This document shows positions 18,710 to 28,034 of a stretch of 64,000 nucleotides of DNA, piece after piece; the stretch's first letter is position 1, and every line of letters begins with the position of its first letter. The notes below the pieces were generated by a model. The model was given only the letters and a program-made list of their open reading frames with translations. It was not told the DNA's origin and did no database searches. Source of the stretch: Hymenobacter taeanensis. Lineage in GTDB: Bacteria > Bacteroidota > Bacteroidia > Cytophagales > Hymenobacteraceae. Both the position numbers and the translations under genes were made by a program. The stretch is taken from positions 4,557,001-4,621,000 of the forward strand of contig NZ_CP053538.1 of NCBI RefSeq assembly GCF_013137895.1. The letters run 5' to 3'.

Positions 18710-19054
18710 CTAGCCCCCCGCCTTTTTGGCCTTATACTTCTGCTCCAGCAATACGGCCAGCACCTTATCGCGGAAGTCGCCCTGAATCAGGATTTCTCCG
18801 TCTTTGGCATTACCACCCACCCCGCACTTGGTTTTCAGCAACTTACCCAGGGTTTGCAGATCCGCATCCTGGCCCACAAAGCCGGTGATGAGCGTTACCT
18901 GCTTACCCCCCCGCGACTTTTTATCAAGCTGCACGCGCAAGTTTTGCTGTTGCGGAGGGAGGGTTACGGCCTCCTCGTTACCGTTCTGCTGGTACTCAAA
19001 ATCGGGGTTAGTGGAATATACCACACCTTCGCGGCGGTTCTTGTCAGCTTTCAT
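18710..19054 (-). CDS. SUI1/eIF1-type translation factor (YciH-like)
   Basis: A 114-residue protein with a short charged N-terminus and a C-terminal SUI1 domain (about 38-112): [35 protein letters not shown]. The bacterial YciH members resemble eukaryotic eIF1 and are thought to tune start-codon choice or non-canonical initiation. It is co-directional with the lipid kinase and HPP genes; the gap to the HPP gene is 69 bases. Confidence 0.85.
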   Translation of the reverse strand: MKADKNRREGVVYSTNPDFEYQQNGNEEAVTLPPQQQNLRVQLDKKSRGGKQVTLITGFVGQDADLQTLGKLLKTKCGVGGNAKDGEILIQGDFRDKVLAVLLEQKYKAKKAGG

Positions 19055-19156
19055 GGGTGCAAGTTGAGAATTTATGAAAGGCGAAATGGTGAAATCGATG
19101 GGAAAGATGTGCCCCTAGCTGGGTGCTACGTCGCCTGTTCATCAATTTACTACGGT

Positions 19157-20024
19157 CTATACCGCTACTTCCAACGCCAGCGGCGCAAGGCTAACCACAA
19201 AGTCGGTCTCATCGGTTACGTAGTCGCCATCAACGTGAAAGCCGAGTGGCCTAGCGGCTTTTACGGTGATGTGGCAGCTAGTGTGGTAAACGGCACCGCC
19301 CGAAGTAGGCAATGTACCTAAGGCCAACCCCAGCCCTACGCGCACCGCCCGCGGCCACGAGAGCCCATCAATCAGGCACAGGTCCAGGAGGCCATCCTGG
19401 ATATCAGCGCGGGGCGCGATGTAGGCGTTGTTGCCGTACTGAGCGGCATTGGCAAAGGCCAGTACATAGCAGTTGGTCTCGAGGTGCTGGTCATTAAGTT
19501 CTACCTCAATGGGGGTGGGCTGGTAACGGCGGTATTCGCGCAGAGCCACCTTCACATACGTGCTCAGGCCACGGGTACCGGCGCGGGCAAACATCTTGCT
19601 CACGTGCGCATCAAACCCCAGGCCTGCGGTACAAAAAAAACGGTCGGCCGTTGATGTAGCCTACGTCCATGCGCTGAAAAGCGGGCGCGCAAGCCCGAGC
19701 TACGGCGCCGGGCAAGTCCAGGGGAATGTGCAGGTGCCGGGCAAGCCCATTGCCGGACCCCCGCGGCACAATGCCTAAAGCAGCGCTGGTGCCCAGCAGC
19801 CCGCGGGCTACCTCATTCACGGTACCATCACCGCCCACGGCTACCACCACCCGGCAACCTTCCTGCGCCGCCTGCTGGGCCAGCTCTTCGGCGTGCCCGG
19901 CATACTGGGTTAGCCGAATCATAAAATCGGCGCCAGCGGCTGTGGCGTAGCGCGTAAGGAGCGTCGGCACATCCTGGGTGCGGTTGGTGCCAGATGTCGG
20001 GTTCAGGATGAAACAGATGCGCAC
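19157..20024 (-). pseudogene. Diacylglycerol/lipid kinase family protein, split by a one-base frameshift
   Basis: The frame from ATG 20024 has the kinase motifs N-P-T-S-G (residues 8-12), G-G-D-G-T-V-N-E-V near 64-72 and G-S-G-N-G-L-A-R near 91-98, as in YegS/DgkB-type lipid kinases that phosphorylate diacylglycerol or related lipids with ATP. It shifts at a run of eight A (19633-19640 on the plus strand) and stops at 19611; the C-terminal half continues in another frame to 19157. Removing one base restores F-F-C-T-A-G-L-G-F-D-A-H-V-S-K-M and a 288-residue protein of family length. The conserved join argues for a sequencing error or a very recent mutation. Confidence 0.85.
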
Positions 20025-20238
20025 GAGCGGTGAGAGGGTGTTATAGTGGAATGGCGGGTAAATATAGGTGCAACGAAGGCAGCGTACAGAATCTACCTGG
20101 CCCTTCTCCCGCCCCGGCCACTATGCCGGCAGGTGGTGCCATTTGTCCTTACCCAACGGATGCACCCGCCCGTGCCTTAGCCGTGGTGGCGGGTTTTACA
20201 CCAACCTTTTATGCCATGGTTACTCAAATGACACAAAA

Positions 20239-20270
20239 AACTGCCCGCCTGATTGCTCAGACGGGCAGTT
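20239..20270 (-). terminator. Intrinsic terminator of gapA
   Basis: Stem AACTGCCCG / CGGGCAGTT with an inner CTGA/TCAG pair, followed on the minus strand by a T-rich tail. It lies 23 bases after the gapA stop. Confidence 0.85.
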
Positions 20271-20292
20271 TACAGCGCCAAAGCTTGAGAGC

Positions 20293-21389
<1,097 letters not shown>

Positions 21390-21489
21390 ATCAGATACAA
21401 ACCAAGGCCACCGTGAAACGGTTTGAAAATTTTTGCGGCTGAAAATCAGCCTGTTTTTCTACGTAGGCCGTTTTTCTTTCTGTCAGCGC

Positions 21490-21519
21490 TTGCGCTGAAT
21501 CAAGCGGGCTGTATCTTTG
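21490..21519 (+). promoter_or_regulatory. Promoter of first tRNA-Glu gene
   Basis: TTG (21490-21492), 19 bases, then TATCTTTG (21512-21519): a full match to the Bacteroidota housekeeping promoter. About 43 bases around it are nearly identical to the promoter of the second tRNA-Glu at 26564. Confidence 0.75.
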
Positions 21520-21551
21520 CACCATCAAAACGAAACAAGGCCGCGTCACAT

Positions 21552-21623
21552 GGTCCGTTCGTCTAGGGGTTAGGACAGTAGATTTTCATTCTACCAACAG
21601 GGGTTCGATTCCCCTACGGACTA
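21552..21623 (+). tRNA. tRNA-Glu (anticodon TTC), copy 1
   Basis: A 72-base cloverleaf: acceptor GGTCCGT pairing with ACGGACT (first pair G-U), anticodon stem GTAGA/TCTAC around TTTTCAT with anticodon TTC, T-stem AGGGG/CCCCT around TTCGATT, discriminator A. CCA is not encoded. Identical to the copy at 26627. Confidence 0.96.
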
Positions 21624-21650
21624 CTCGCCACTCGTTTTGGTAACTTCCTG

Positions 21651-21690
21651 AAACCCGCTCGTTGCCCCCAACGAGCGGGTTTTCTTTTTT
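21651..21690 (+). terminator. Terminator of first tRNA-Glu
   Basis: Stem AAACCCGCTCGTT / AACGAGCGGGTTT with a six-base loop, followed by TTTCTTTTTT-like sequence. Confidence 0.85.
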
Positions 21691-22244
21691 GCCCAATGGC
21701 AGGATACGCGGGGCGGCTTCGCTATTGTACGCGTGCTGGCCCGTGCCCTCCTTTTTAGCAGTGGCAGTAGCTTTTCTTAAGCATTCGGAGGTCCGGGTTT
21801 GCCAAGTCCATTGCCCCCATTACTTCTGCCGTAAACGCGTTTGAGCCAACCAGCCATTACGCAGTCAGCCGGAAATAGCAGAGCCACGAGAAAGGCTAGC
21901 TCCTACAGTGCCGAAAAGCGGTTAGAGGCTTCTACTGTAGTCAGCACATTACTACCTACTCAGTACTGCCCGCCCCATGCACGCCCACCGTGTACCATAA
22001 GCTGCGGATAAGCGCCCCGTATAACTGCCTTGCAGCCGGCAAGCTTCCACCGGCCACCATAGCAGTGCCAAGGCCTTAATCGCTGAAACGAGAAACATTC
22101 AGGCGGTTTGCCTACTTCTACTATCTCGCCGCCGCCATCTGGCAGCGTCAGGATGCACGCGCTATTAGCAAAAACCAGATAAAAAAATAATGGCTAAACC
22201 CAGCTTTCTCCCGTAAGCTTGAGAGTTTACCATTCACAACAGGC
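21691..22244. other. Intergenic stretch, no gene seen
   Basis: About 550 bases before otsAB. No reading frame with a believable protein, no tRNA and no clear repeat was found. It must hold the otsAB promoter, but I could not pick out a convincing TTG-N19-21-TAnnTTTG match. Confidence 0.5.
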
Positions 22245-24419
22245 ATGTCCCGAACGATTATTGTTTCCAACCGTCTCCCAACCAAAGTCCAGCGCACTGA
22301 TGACAGCCTCACGTTTCAGCCCAGCGAAGGCGGGCTGGCTACTGGCCTAGGCTCCATTTACCGGGAAGACGACAACGTGTGGGTTGGCTGGCCGGGGCTG
22401 TTCGTAGAGACCACCGAGGAAGAAGAGTACATTGCCGAACAGCTGCGGGCTGATAGCATGGCGCCGGTATTTTTGACGGAGGCTGAAATCCGGGATTTCT
22501 ACGAGGGTTTCAGCAATTCTACGCTCTGGCCTACCTTCCACTATTTTGCCCAGTACGCCACCTACGAGCAAGAGCACTGGGAGGCCTACGTAGCAGTAAA
22601 TGAGAAATTTTGCCAGGCGGTACTGGAACTGGCCGGCCCCGATGATACCATCTGGGTGCACGACTATCAACTACTGCTGCTCCCCGAAATGCTGCGCCAG
22701 CAGCGCCCTGAGTGCACCATTGGCTTTTTTCTGCACATCCCCTTCCCCTCGCATGAGCTGATCAGGGTGCTGCCCTGGCGCGCCGAGCTGCTGCGTGGCA
22801 TGCTGGGTGCCGACCTGATTGGGTTCCACACCTTTGGCTACATGCGCCACTTCCTCAGTGCTGTGTCGCAGATCCTGGGTATTCCCAGTCTCAATGGGCA
22901 GGTAGAAACGCCTACGCGCACGGTGCTGGTAGATGCTTTCCCGATGGGAATTGATTATAAGCGCTACGAGCAAACGGCCTCCTCTGAAACAGCCCAGCAG
23001 CACGAGCAGGATTACCGCGAAGCACTGCGGGAGGCCCGCGTTATCCTGTCCATCGACCGACTCGATTACACGAAGGGTATTGCCCAACGCCTGCGCGCAT
23101 TTGAGCTGCTGCTGCAGCGCTACCCTGAGTGGCGCGAGCAGGTGAGCCTGGTAATGCTGGTAGTACCTTCCCGCGACCAGGTGCCGCAGTACGCGGCGCT
23201 CAAGGAAGAGATTGATGAACTGGTAGGCCGCATCAATGCTCAGTACCGCACCATCAGCTGGAACCCTATTCACTACTTCTACCGCTCCTTCCCGCTGGAG
23301 GAGCTGGTAGCACTGTACCGCCTGGCCGAAGTAGCCTTGGTAACCCCCATGCGTGACGGCATGAACCTGGTGGCAAAGGAATTTATTGCCAGCAAGGTTG
23401 ACCAGCGCGGGGTGCTGATTTTGAGTGAGCGGGCCGGCGCTGCCCGGGAGCTTTCCGACGCTATCATTATTAACCCTACCGATGCCGGGCAGCTGGCCGA
23501 GGCCATGCATGATGCGCTGGTGATGCCAGAAGAAGAGCAGACGCAGCGCATGACGGCCATGCAGGCCCTGGTGCGGCAGTACGACGTATTCGCCTGGACT
23601 AAACTCTTCATGGATCGGCTGGCCTACAGCAAAATCAAGCAACTCACTATGGCTACTGAAACCCTCGGGCCTGTTGTGCTTAAGGAGCTGCACGAGCAGT
23701 TTGAGGCCGCCGACGAGCGCCTGCTACTACTGGATTACGACGGCACACTGGCTCCCTTTAACCCACAGCCTCAACGAGCCAAGCCTGATGCGGAGATGTT
23801 GTTTTTGCTGCAGGCTCTCACGGCCAACCCCAAAAACCGGGTGGTTATCATCAGTGGCCGTGACCGGACTACGCTCCAAAACTGGCTAGGCCACCTGCCG
23901 CTTGATTTCATTGCTGAGCACGGCGTATGGCTGCGTACGGCCGGCGAAGACTGGCACATGTTTCAGGCTCTGCGCAACGACTGGAAGACGGAAATTCGCC
24001 CGATTCTGGAAACGTATGTGGCCCGTACCGCTGGCTCCTTCATCGAGGATAAAGAATATTCCCTGGTATGGCACTACCGGCGTGCTGATAACGAGTTGGC
24101 GGCTGTAAGAACCCGGGAGCTGTTGAGCCACCTCACCTTCCTGACGTCCAATACCGACCTTCAGGTGCTGGAGGGCAACAAAGTGGTAGAAATAAAAACC
24201 GCTGGCATTCACAAAGGCAGCGCCGCTGCCCGTTGGCTCAGCCAATACACGCCGGGTTTCGTGCTGGCTATCGGCGACGACCGTACCGATGAGGACACCT
24301 TTGGCGCCATGCCGCCAGAGGCCTACACCATCAAAGTAGGAACGGGCGCCCGCTCCCTGGCCCGCTACCACGTGGCCTCTACCACTGATGTTAGGAAGCT
24401 GCTGCGAAGCCTTCTGTAA
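22245..24419 (+). CDS. Bifunctional trehalose-6-phosphate synthase / trehalose-6-phosphate phosphatase (OtsA-OtsB fusion)
   Basis: A 724-residue fusion. Residues 1 to about 465 are the GT20 synthase (N-R-L-P near 9, the glucose-6-phosphate and UDP-glucose pocket with V-H-D-Y-Q-L-L-L-L-P near 140 and F-F-L-H-I-P-F-P near 160, D-R-L-D-Y-T-K-G near 272), which joins UDP-glucose and glucose 6-phosphate. Residues about 485-720 are the HAD-type phosphatase with L-D-Y-D-G-T-L-A starting at Asp 497 and G-D-D-R-T-D-E-D near 677. Both sites look intact, so the protein should make trehalose from start to end, an osmolyte and stress protectant. It converges on the GH15 gene across the terminator at 24431-24480. 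Confidence 0.94.
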   Translation: MSRTIIVSNRLPTKVQRTDDSLTFQPSEGGLATGLGSIYREDDNVWVGWPGLFVETTEEEEYIAEQLRADSMAPVFLTEAEIRDFYEGFSNSTLWPTFHYFAQYATYEQEHWEAYVAVNEKFCQAVLELAGPDDTIWVHDYQLLLLPEMLRQQRPECTIGFFLHIPFPSHELIRVLPWRAELLRGMLGADLIGFHTFGYMRHFLSAVSQILGIPSLNGQVETPTRTVLVDAFPMGIDYKRYEQTASSETAQQHEQDYREALREARVILSIDRLDYTKGIAQRLRAFELLLQRYPEWREQVSLVMLVVPSRDQVPQYAALKEEIDELVGRINAQYRTISWNPIHYFYRSFPLEELVALYRLAEVALVTPMRDGMNLVAKEFIASKVDQRGVLILSERAGAARELSDAIIINPTDAGQLAEAMHDALVMPEEEQTQRMTAMQALVRQYDVFAWTKLFMDRLAYSKIKQLTMATETLGPVVLKELHEQFEAADERLLLLDYDGTLAPFNPQPQRAKPDAEMLFLLQALTANPKNRVVIISGRDRTTLQNWLGHLPLDFIAEHGVWLRTAGEDWHMFQALRNDWKTEIRPILETYVARTAGSFIEDKEYSLVWHYRRADNELAAVRTRELLSHLTFLTSNTDLQVLEGNKVVEIKTAGIHKGSAAARWLSQYTPGFVLAIGDDRTDEDTFGAMPPEAYTIKVGTGARSLARYHVASTTDVRKLLRSLL

Positions 24420-24430
24420 CATTACAGCCT

Positions 24431-24480
24431 ACCACTAAAAAAGGCCTCCCGCATTCGTGCGAGAGGCCTTTTTTAGTGGT
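24431..24480. terminator. Bidirectional terminator between otsAB fusion and GH15 gene
   Basis: Arms ACCACTAAAAAAGGCCTC (24431-24448) and its exact complement (24463-24480) around a 14-base centre. A/T runs on both sides give T tails in both directions. Confidence 0.85.
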
Positions 24481-24491
24481 AGCGGGTAGCA

Positions 24492-26294
24492 CTATGCCGT
24501 GGCGGCGGCTCCAGAAACGAAGTTAGGCTTGTCCAGTTTTTTAGCAATCCGGTAGGCGGCATTTACGAGGCCTACGTGGCTGTAGGCCTGTGGGAAGTTG
24601 CCCCACTGCGAACCGGTTTTGGCGTCTACGTCCTCAGACAGTAAGCCCAGGTGGTTGGTATAGGTGATGAGCTTTTCGAACTCCACAATGGCTTCATCTA
24701 CGCGGCCCACGCAGGCCAGCGCCTCTACGTACCAGAAAGAGCAGATCAGGAAGGTAGTTTCGGGCGTGCCGAAGTCGTCGGCGTGGCGGTAGCGGTAAAA
24801 CAGGCCTTCGGGCGTTTTAAGCTCTTTTTCCAGCGCTTCGAGGTGGGTTTTGGCAATTTCCGAAGCCGGATCGAGGTAGCCCATCAGGATAAGCTGCATG
24901 GTGCTGGCATCGAGGTGAGGCGAGCCGATGGCGTTGGTATAGGCCTGTCGTTCTTCACTGAAGCACTGCTCAATGCGGTTGCGGGCCTCGTGCATAAGCG
25001 TAGTAGCCAGGGCCTCCATCTCGGTGTTACCAAGGCTGTGCGCCACCTGCCGGGCGGCGTGGCTGCCGGCCCAGTGAAACAAGTAGGTGTAGCAGTGGTA
25101 CTGGGCTAAATTGCGGAACTCCCACAGGCCAGCATCGGGCTGGTCCATGGTGGCCTGAATCAGGTGCAGCGCCTCATAAATGAGCTTCTCCGGGTTGTTT
25201 TTGTCGGGGTCGAGGAAGCGGCAGTCAACGTAGAGCGGCAGCAGCGCCACCAGCACTTGCCCGTACACATCGTTCTGAATGTGGGTGTAGGCATCGTTGC
25301 CAATGCGCACGGGCTGGTTGCCCATGTAGCCTTCCAGGTCCAGTTCCTGCTCAATCAGGTCAGAAGCTCCGCTAATACCGTAGAGGGGCTGGTATTTACC
25401 TTTGATCTTGCTGGAAATATTGGCGATGTAATGGAAATAGCGCTCCATCTCCTCAAAGTGACCAATGTTGTTAAAGGCCGTGAGGATGTAGAAGGTGTCG
25501 CGCATCCAGCAGTAGCGGTAGTCCCAGTTGCGGGTGCTGCCCGGCGCCTCCGGCAAGGAGGTGGTGCTGGCTGCAATAATGGCCCCAGTGTCTTCGTACT
25601 GATGAATCTTGAGGGCCAAGGCCGACCGAATCACCTGGCTCTGGTGGAAGCTGCTGATACTGGTGCTTTTCACCCATTTGCGCCAGTAGTCAATGGTAGA
25701 AAGCAGAAACCGCTCGGCGGTGCTTTCCAAAGGGGCTTCTAATGGAGCTCCGTAAGTCAGCACGAGGTACTTCGTCTCGTTCAGTACAAAGTCTTCCTCA
25801 TCCAGCACGTAGGTAAGTGGGATATTGGTGGTAAGACGTATCTCCTCCTCCAGCCCCAGAAACGCAATGTGGTTGGAACTGCGGCGGCGGCTCAGCTGCA
25901 GGGCCCCGTATTGGCCTACGGGCTGGCACGCCACCCGTATGCGGGGTGTGCCAGAAATGGGCTCCACCTTCCGGATAAACATCAGCGGCTTGTAGTAGCG
26001 CTCATACTGCGGAAAGCGCGGGGCAAAGTCCGTAACACGATAGCTGCCGTTTTCCGTAGTTATCTCGGTGCAGAGCACATTGGTATTCTGCAGATAGTAC
26101 TGGTGCGATTCAAAATCGCCCTCGGCAGGGCTAATGCGGTACTCACCGCCTTTCTTGGAGTCAAGTAAGCTCCCGAATACGAAGCTGCTATCAAAACGGG
26201 GCCAGCAGAGCCAGCGTACGGCGGTGTCTTTCCCAATCAGGCCCAGAAAGGCACAATTGCCAATCAGGCCCAGGTCGTAGGTATGCTTTGTCAT
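24492..26294 (-). CDS. Glycoside hydrolase family 15 protein (glucoamylase or trehalase type)
   Basis: A 600-residue protein without a signal peptide, so cytoplasmic. Residues 1 to about 215 form the N-terminal beta-sandwich typical of prokaryotic GH15 (Y-D-L-G-L-I-G-N-C...W-L-C-W-P-R-F-D-S), and about 235-590 the (alpha/alpha)6 barrel with N-W-D-Y-R-Y-C-W-M-R-D near 260. The C-terminal L-L-S-E-D-V-D-A...W-G-N-F-P-Q-A-Y-S-H region carries the second catalytic area. GH15 members cut alpha-glucosidic bonds; several act as trehalases. Its position, tail to tail with a trehalose synthase fusion, favours trehalose breakdown, but maltooligosaccharides cannot be excluded. Confidence 0.85.
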   Translation of the reverse strand: MTKHTYDLGLIGNCAFLGLIGKDTAVRWLCWPRFDSSFVFGSLLDSKKGGEYRISPAEGDFESHQYYLQNTNVLCTEITTENGSYRVTDFAPRFPQYERYYKPLMFIRKVEPISGTPRIRVACQPVGQYGALQLSRRRSSNHIAFLGLEEEIRLTTNIPLTYVLDEEDFVLNETKYLVLTYGAPLEAPLESTAERFLLSTIDYWRKWVKSTSISSFHQSQVIRSALALKIHQYEDTGAIIAASTTSLPEAPGSTRNWDYRYCWMRDTFYILTAFNNIGHFEEMERYFHYIANISSKIKGKYQPLYGISGASDLIEQELDLEGYMGNQPVRIGNDAYTHIQNDVYGQVLVALLPLYVDCRFLDPDKNNPEKLIYEALHLIQATMDQPDAGLWEFRNLAQYHCYTYLFHWAGSHAARQVAHSLGNTEMEALATTLMHEARNRIEQCFSEERQAYTNAIGSPHLDASTMQLILMGYLDPASEIAKTHLEALEKELKTPEGLFYRYRHADDFGTPETTFLICSFWYVEALACVGRVDEAIVEFEKLITYTNHLGLLSEDVDAKTGSQWGNFPQAYSHVGLVNAAYRIAKKLDKPNFVSGAAATA

Positions 26295-26563
26295 CAGAAG
26301 GGTAAGTTGGAGGCGCGGCTACAGCAAAGCGCTGCAGCAAGGTCTGAAGTAGCTAGTACCCCATTGGGGGCGTTGAGGTTGCCGCTCAGGCCTCTCCTAC
26401 TGTCAAGGGCAGGCAGCTCTACCTTACTTTAGCCTGACTTTCTGGCTGCTTACAAGTTTCTTCAAGTTGAATTCGCGCTCAGCTTGAATACGCAGTCAGC
26501 AAATTATATCCCCTGATTCTGCAGCACTTACCTTATTTAGGCAAAAAAATTAACAGCCAGGTA
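26295..26563. other. Intergenic stretch, no gene seen
   Basis: Upstream of the GH15 gene (-) and the second tRNA-Glu (+). AT-rich compared with its surroundings. Apart from the tRNA promoter just beyond it I see no feature. Confidence 0.5.
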
Positions 26564-26593
26564 TTGCGCCGAATCAGGCGAGCTGTATCTTTG
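26564..26593 (+). promoter_or_regulatory. Promoter of second tRNA-Glu gene
   Basis: TTG (26564-26566), 19 bases, then TATCTTTG (26586-26593). Same element and spacing as at 21490, and the flanking bases are almost the same. Confidence 0.75.
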
Positions 26594-26626
26594 CACCACC
26601 AAAACGGAAAACGCTCCGTGTTAACT

Positions 26627-26698
26627 GGTCCGTTCGTCTAGGGGTTAGGACAGTAGATTTTCATTCTACCAACAGGGGTTCGATTCCCCTACGGACTA
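26627..26698 (+). tRNA. tRNA-Glu (anticodon TTC), copy 2
   Basis: 72 bases, identical base for base to the copy at 21552-21623, with anticodon TTC and no encoded CCA. A terminator hairpin follows at 26700-26730. Confidence 0.96.
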
Positions 26699-26699
26699 C

Positions 26700-26730
26700 A
26701 AAAGCCACTCAGCAATGAGTGGCTTTTTTG
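26700..26730 (+). terminator. Terminator of second tRNA-Glu
   Basis: Stem AAAAGCCACTC / GAGTGGCTTTT with a six-base loop, then T-rich sequence. Confidence 0.85.
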
Positions 26731-26775
26731 TTTTTTGGACCCTCCGCATAGTTTTACGGCCTATAGAACACAAAC

Positions 26776-26827
26776 CAGCCGTAGGTACTTTCGCGCACTG
26801 CTTGCCACGCGGAAGTACCTACGGCTG
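26776..26827. terminator. Hairpin downstream of the RibD-C gene
   Basis: 20-base arms (26776-26795 and 26808-26827) pair with one mismatch around a 12-base loop, 6 bases beyond the stop of the minus-strand reductase gene. There is no strong T tract, so termination is likely but not sure. Confidence 0.55.
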
Positions 26828-26832
26828 ACTTA

Positions 26833-27534
26833 TTAGTGATTGAAGCGGTATTTCAACCACACTACATCATTATCAAGCTGCTGCACCTGCGTGAGCTGCA
26901 GCCGCGTGGCGGGTCCTTTCGTGAGGTACTCACTCACTTCAAAGGTTGTCGTTGATTTAGGTGTGCCATCGGCCAGGGGCAGCAGCAGCAAGCTCAGCTC
27001 ATCAATAAGCCCGGCGTTCAATAACGAGCCATTCAGGTGACCACCACCTTCCAGCATAAGTGTTTGAATAGGGAAGAGTGCAGCGAGCTGCTCTAGTACC
27101 AGCCTGAAATCAATTTCTTTCGCCCCGGCAAACAGGTAGGATATTTTCTTTTGCTGCAGGTAGTAAAGATACTCATCACTGACTTGCTCCGTGAGCACTT
27201 CAACGATATGGTCGCCACCGGTTTCGTTGCTGTCCCATCCTAGCTTGCCGTGAGCATCAACGGCAATGGCGAAGGAGGTAGCCTCTTTATCGCCAATAAA
27301 TGGCTGCCGAGCAATGGGCTGCGGGGGCGTTTGCGGCTCCGGCTGCACGCCACCCGAGAAATCCCGCTCCATGGTGATACGGCCGCACATCCAGGCCTGG
27401 CTGGTGAAAGTATCGTGGTACTTCTCGAAATACCCGGAGAAAGTGTTGGTGATGTCTTCATCTTTCCAGTTAGCAGACAGAATCTTTCCGTCTACCGTGG
27501 ACATCATGTGGCAGATTACATGTGGTTTTTTCAT
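26833..27534 (-). CDS. Dihydrofolate reductase-like / RibD C-terminal domain protein
   Basis: A 233-residue soluble protein matching the RibD_C (dihydrofolate-reductase-like) fold: an N-terminal P-H-V-I-C-H-M-M-S-T-V-D-G-K-I near residues 4-18, C-G-R-I-T-M-E near 50, and L-M-L-E-G-G-G-H-L-N-G-S-L-L near 158-171, which is the NADPH phosphate-binding region of the family. It lacks the deaminase half of RibD, so it is a stand-alone reductase. The substrate is not shown; riboflavin synthesis is possible, but no other rib gene is near. Confidence 0.82.
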   Translation of the reverse strand: MKKPHVICHMMSTVDGKILSANWKDEDITNTFSGYFEKYHDTFTSQAWMCGRITMERDFSGGVQPEPQTPPQPIARQPFIGDKEATSFAIAVDAHGKLGWDSNETGGDHIVEVLTEQVSDEYLYYLQQKKISYLFAGAKEIDFRLVLEQLAALFPIQTLMLEGGGHLNGSLLNAGLIDELSLLLLPLADGTPKSTTTFEVSEYLTKGPATRLQLTQVQQLDNDVVWLKYRFNH

Positions 27535-28000
27535 AGCCGCTCTATACGGCTAAAGTGGCTGTGCGGCGAAAAGTGAGTGGCGCGGCGCCGGTGGGCTTCT
27601 TAAAAAGAGCTGTTGAAATACATAGGCTACTCAAAGCCTAGGCCGCACGCATTTTCCTGCGACTTCACTATTTCGGTGGTGCCGTTCTTGCGCTTTAAAA
27701 AATGGGGTGTTTTCAGGCGGACTTGGTAAGCCACTTAGCTGGCATACATTTCCAGAACTCAGCACAGGTAACAACACTCAAATGAACTAGCAGGAATTTC
27801 CAATAACTAGCCTGAGTAGTGATTTTATGAGGGCACCTACCCTAATGGTTTAGACTCACCTGGATCTTACACGCGGTACGTTGCCGGGAATAAGCATTAC
27901 CCTGCCAAAACTGCATGTTTTCCTGAACCATAGAGGACAGTCAATGCAAACTCAATTGGAAAAACCATACATAAGTATTCGGATGGCTGGGCGGGGTCTG
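27535..28000. other. Intergenic stretch, no gene seen
   Basis: About 470 bases between the divergent reductase and large exported-protein genes. Only a promoter-like element at its right edge (28001) is recognised. Confidence 0.5.
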
Positions 28001-28008
28001 TACCTTTG
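28001..28008 (+). promoter_or_regulatory. -7 element TACCTTTG before the large exported protein
   Basis: An exact match to TAnnTTTG, 26 bases before the GTG at 28035. Upstream at the right distance only TTC (27978-27980) is found instead of TTG. Confidence 0.5.
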
Positions 28009-28034
28009 CCGGGCCTTCGGGGGGTTCGGAGGTT

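Noticed and set aside
22671..23693. 340-codon minus-strand frame inside otsAB
   Set aside because: Complement of a codon-biased GC-rich gene; low-complexity and without homology signs.
21552..26698. The two tRNA-Glu copies as attL/attR of a prophage or integrative element
   Set aside because: No integrase, excisionase or phage gene lies between them, and the whole tRNA plus promoter, not a 3' end, is repeated.
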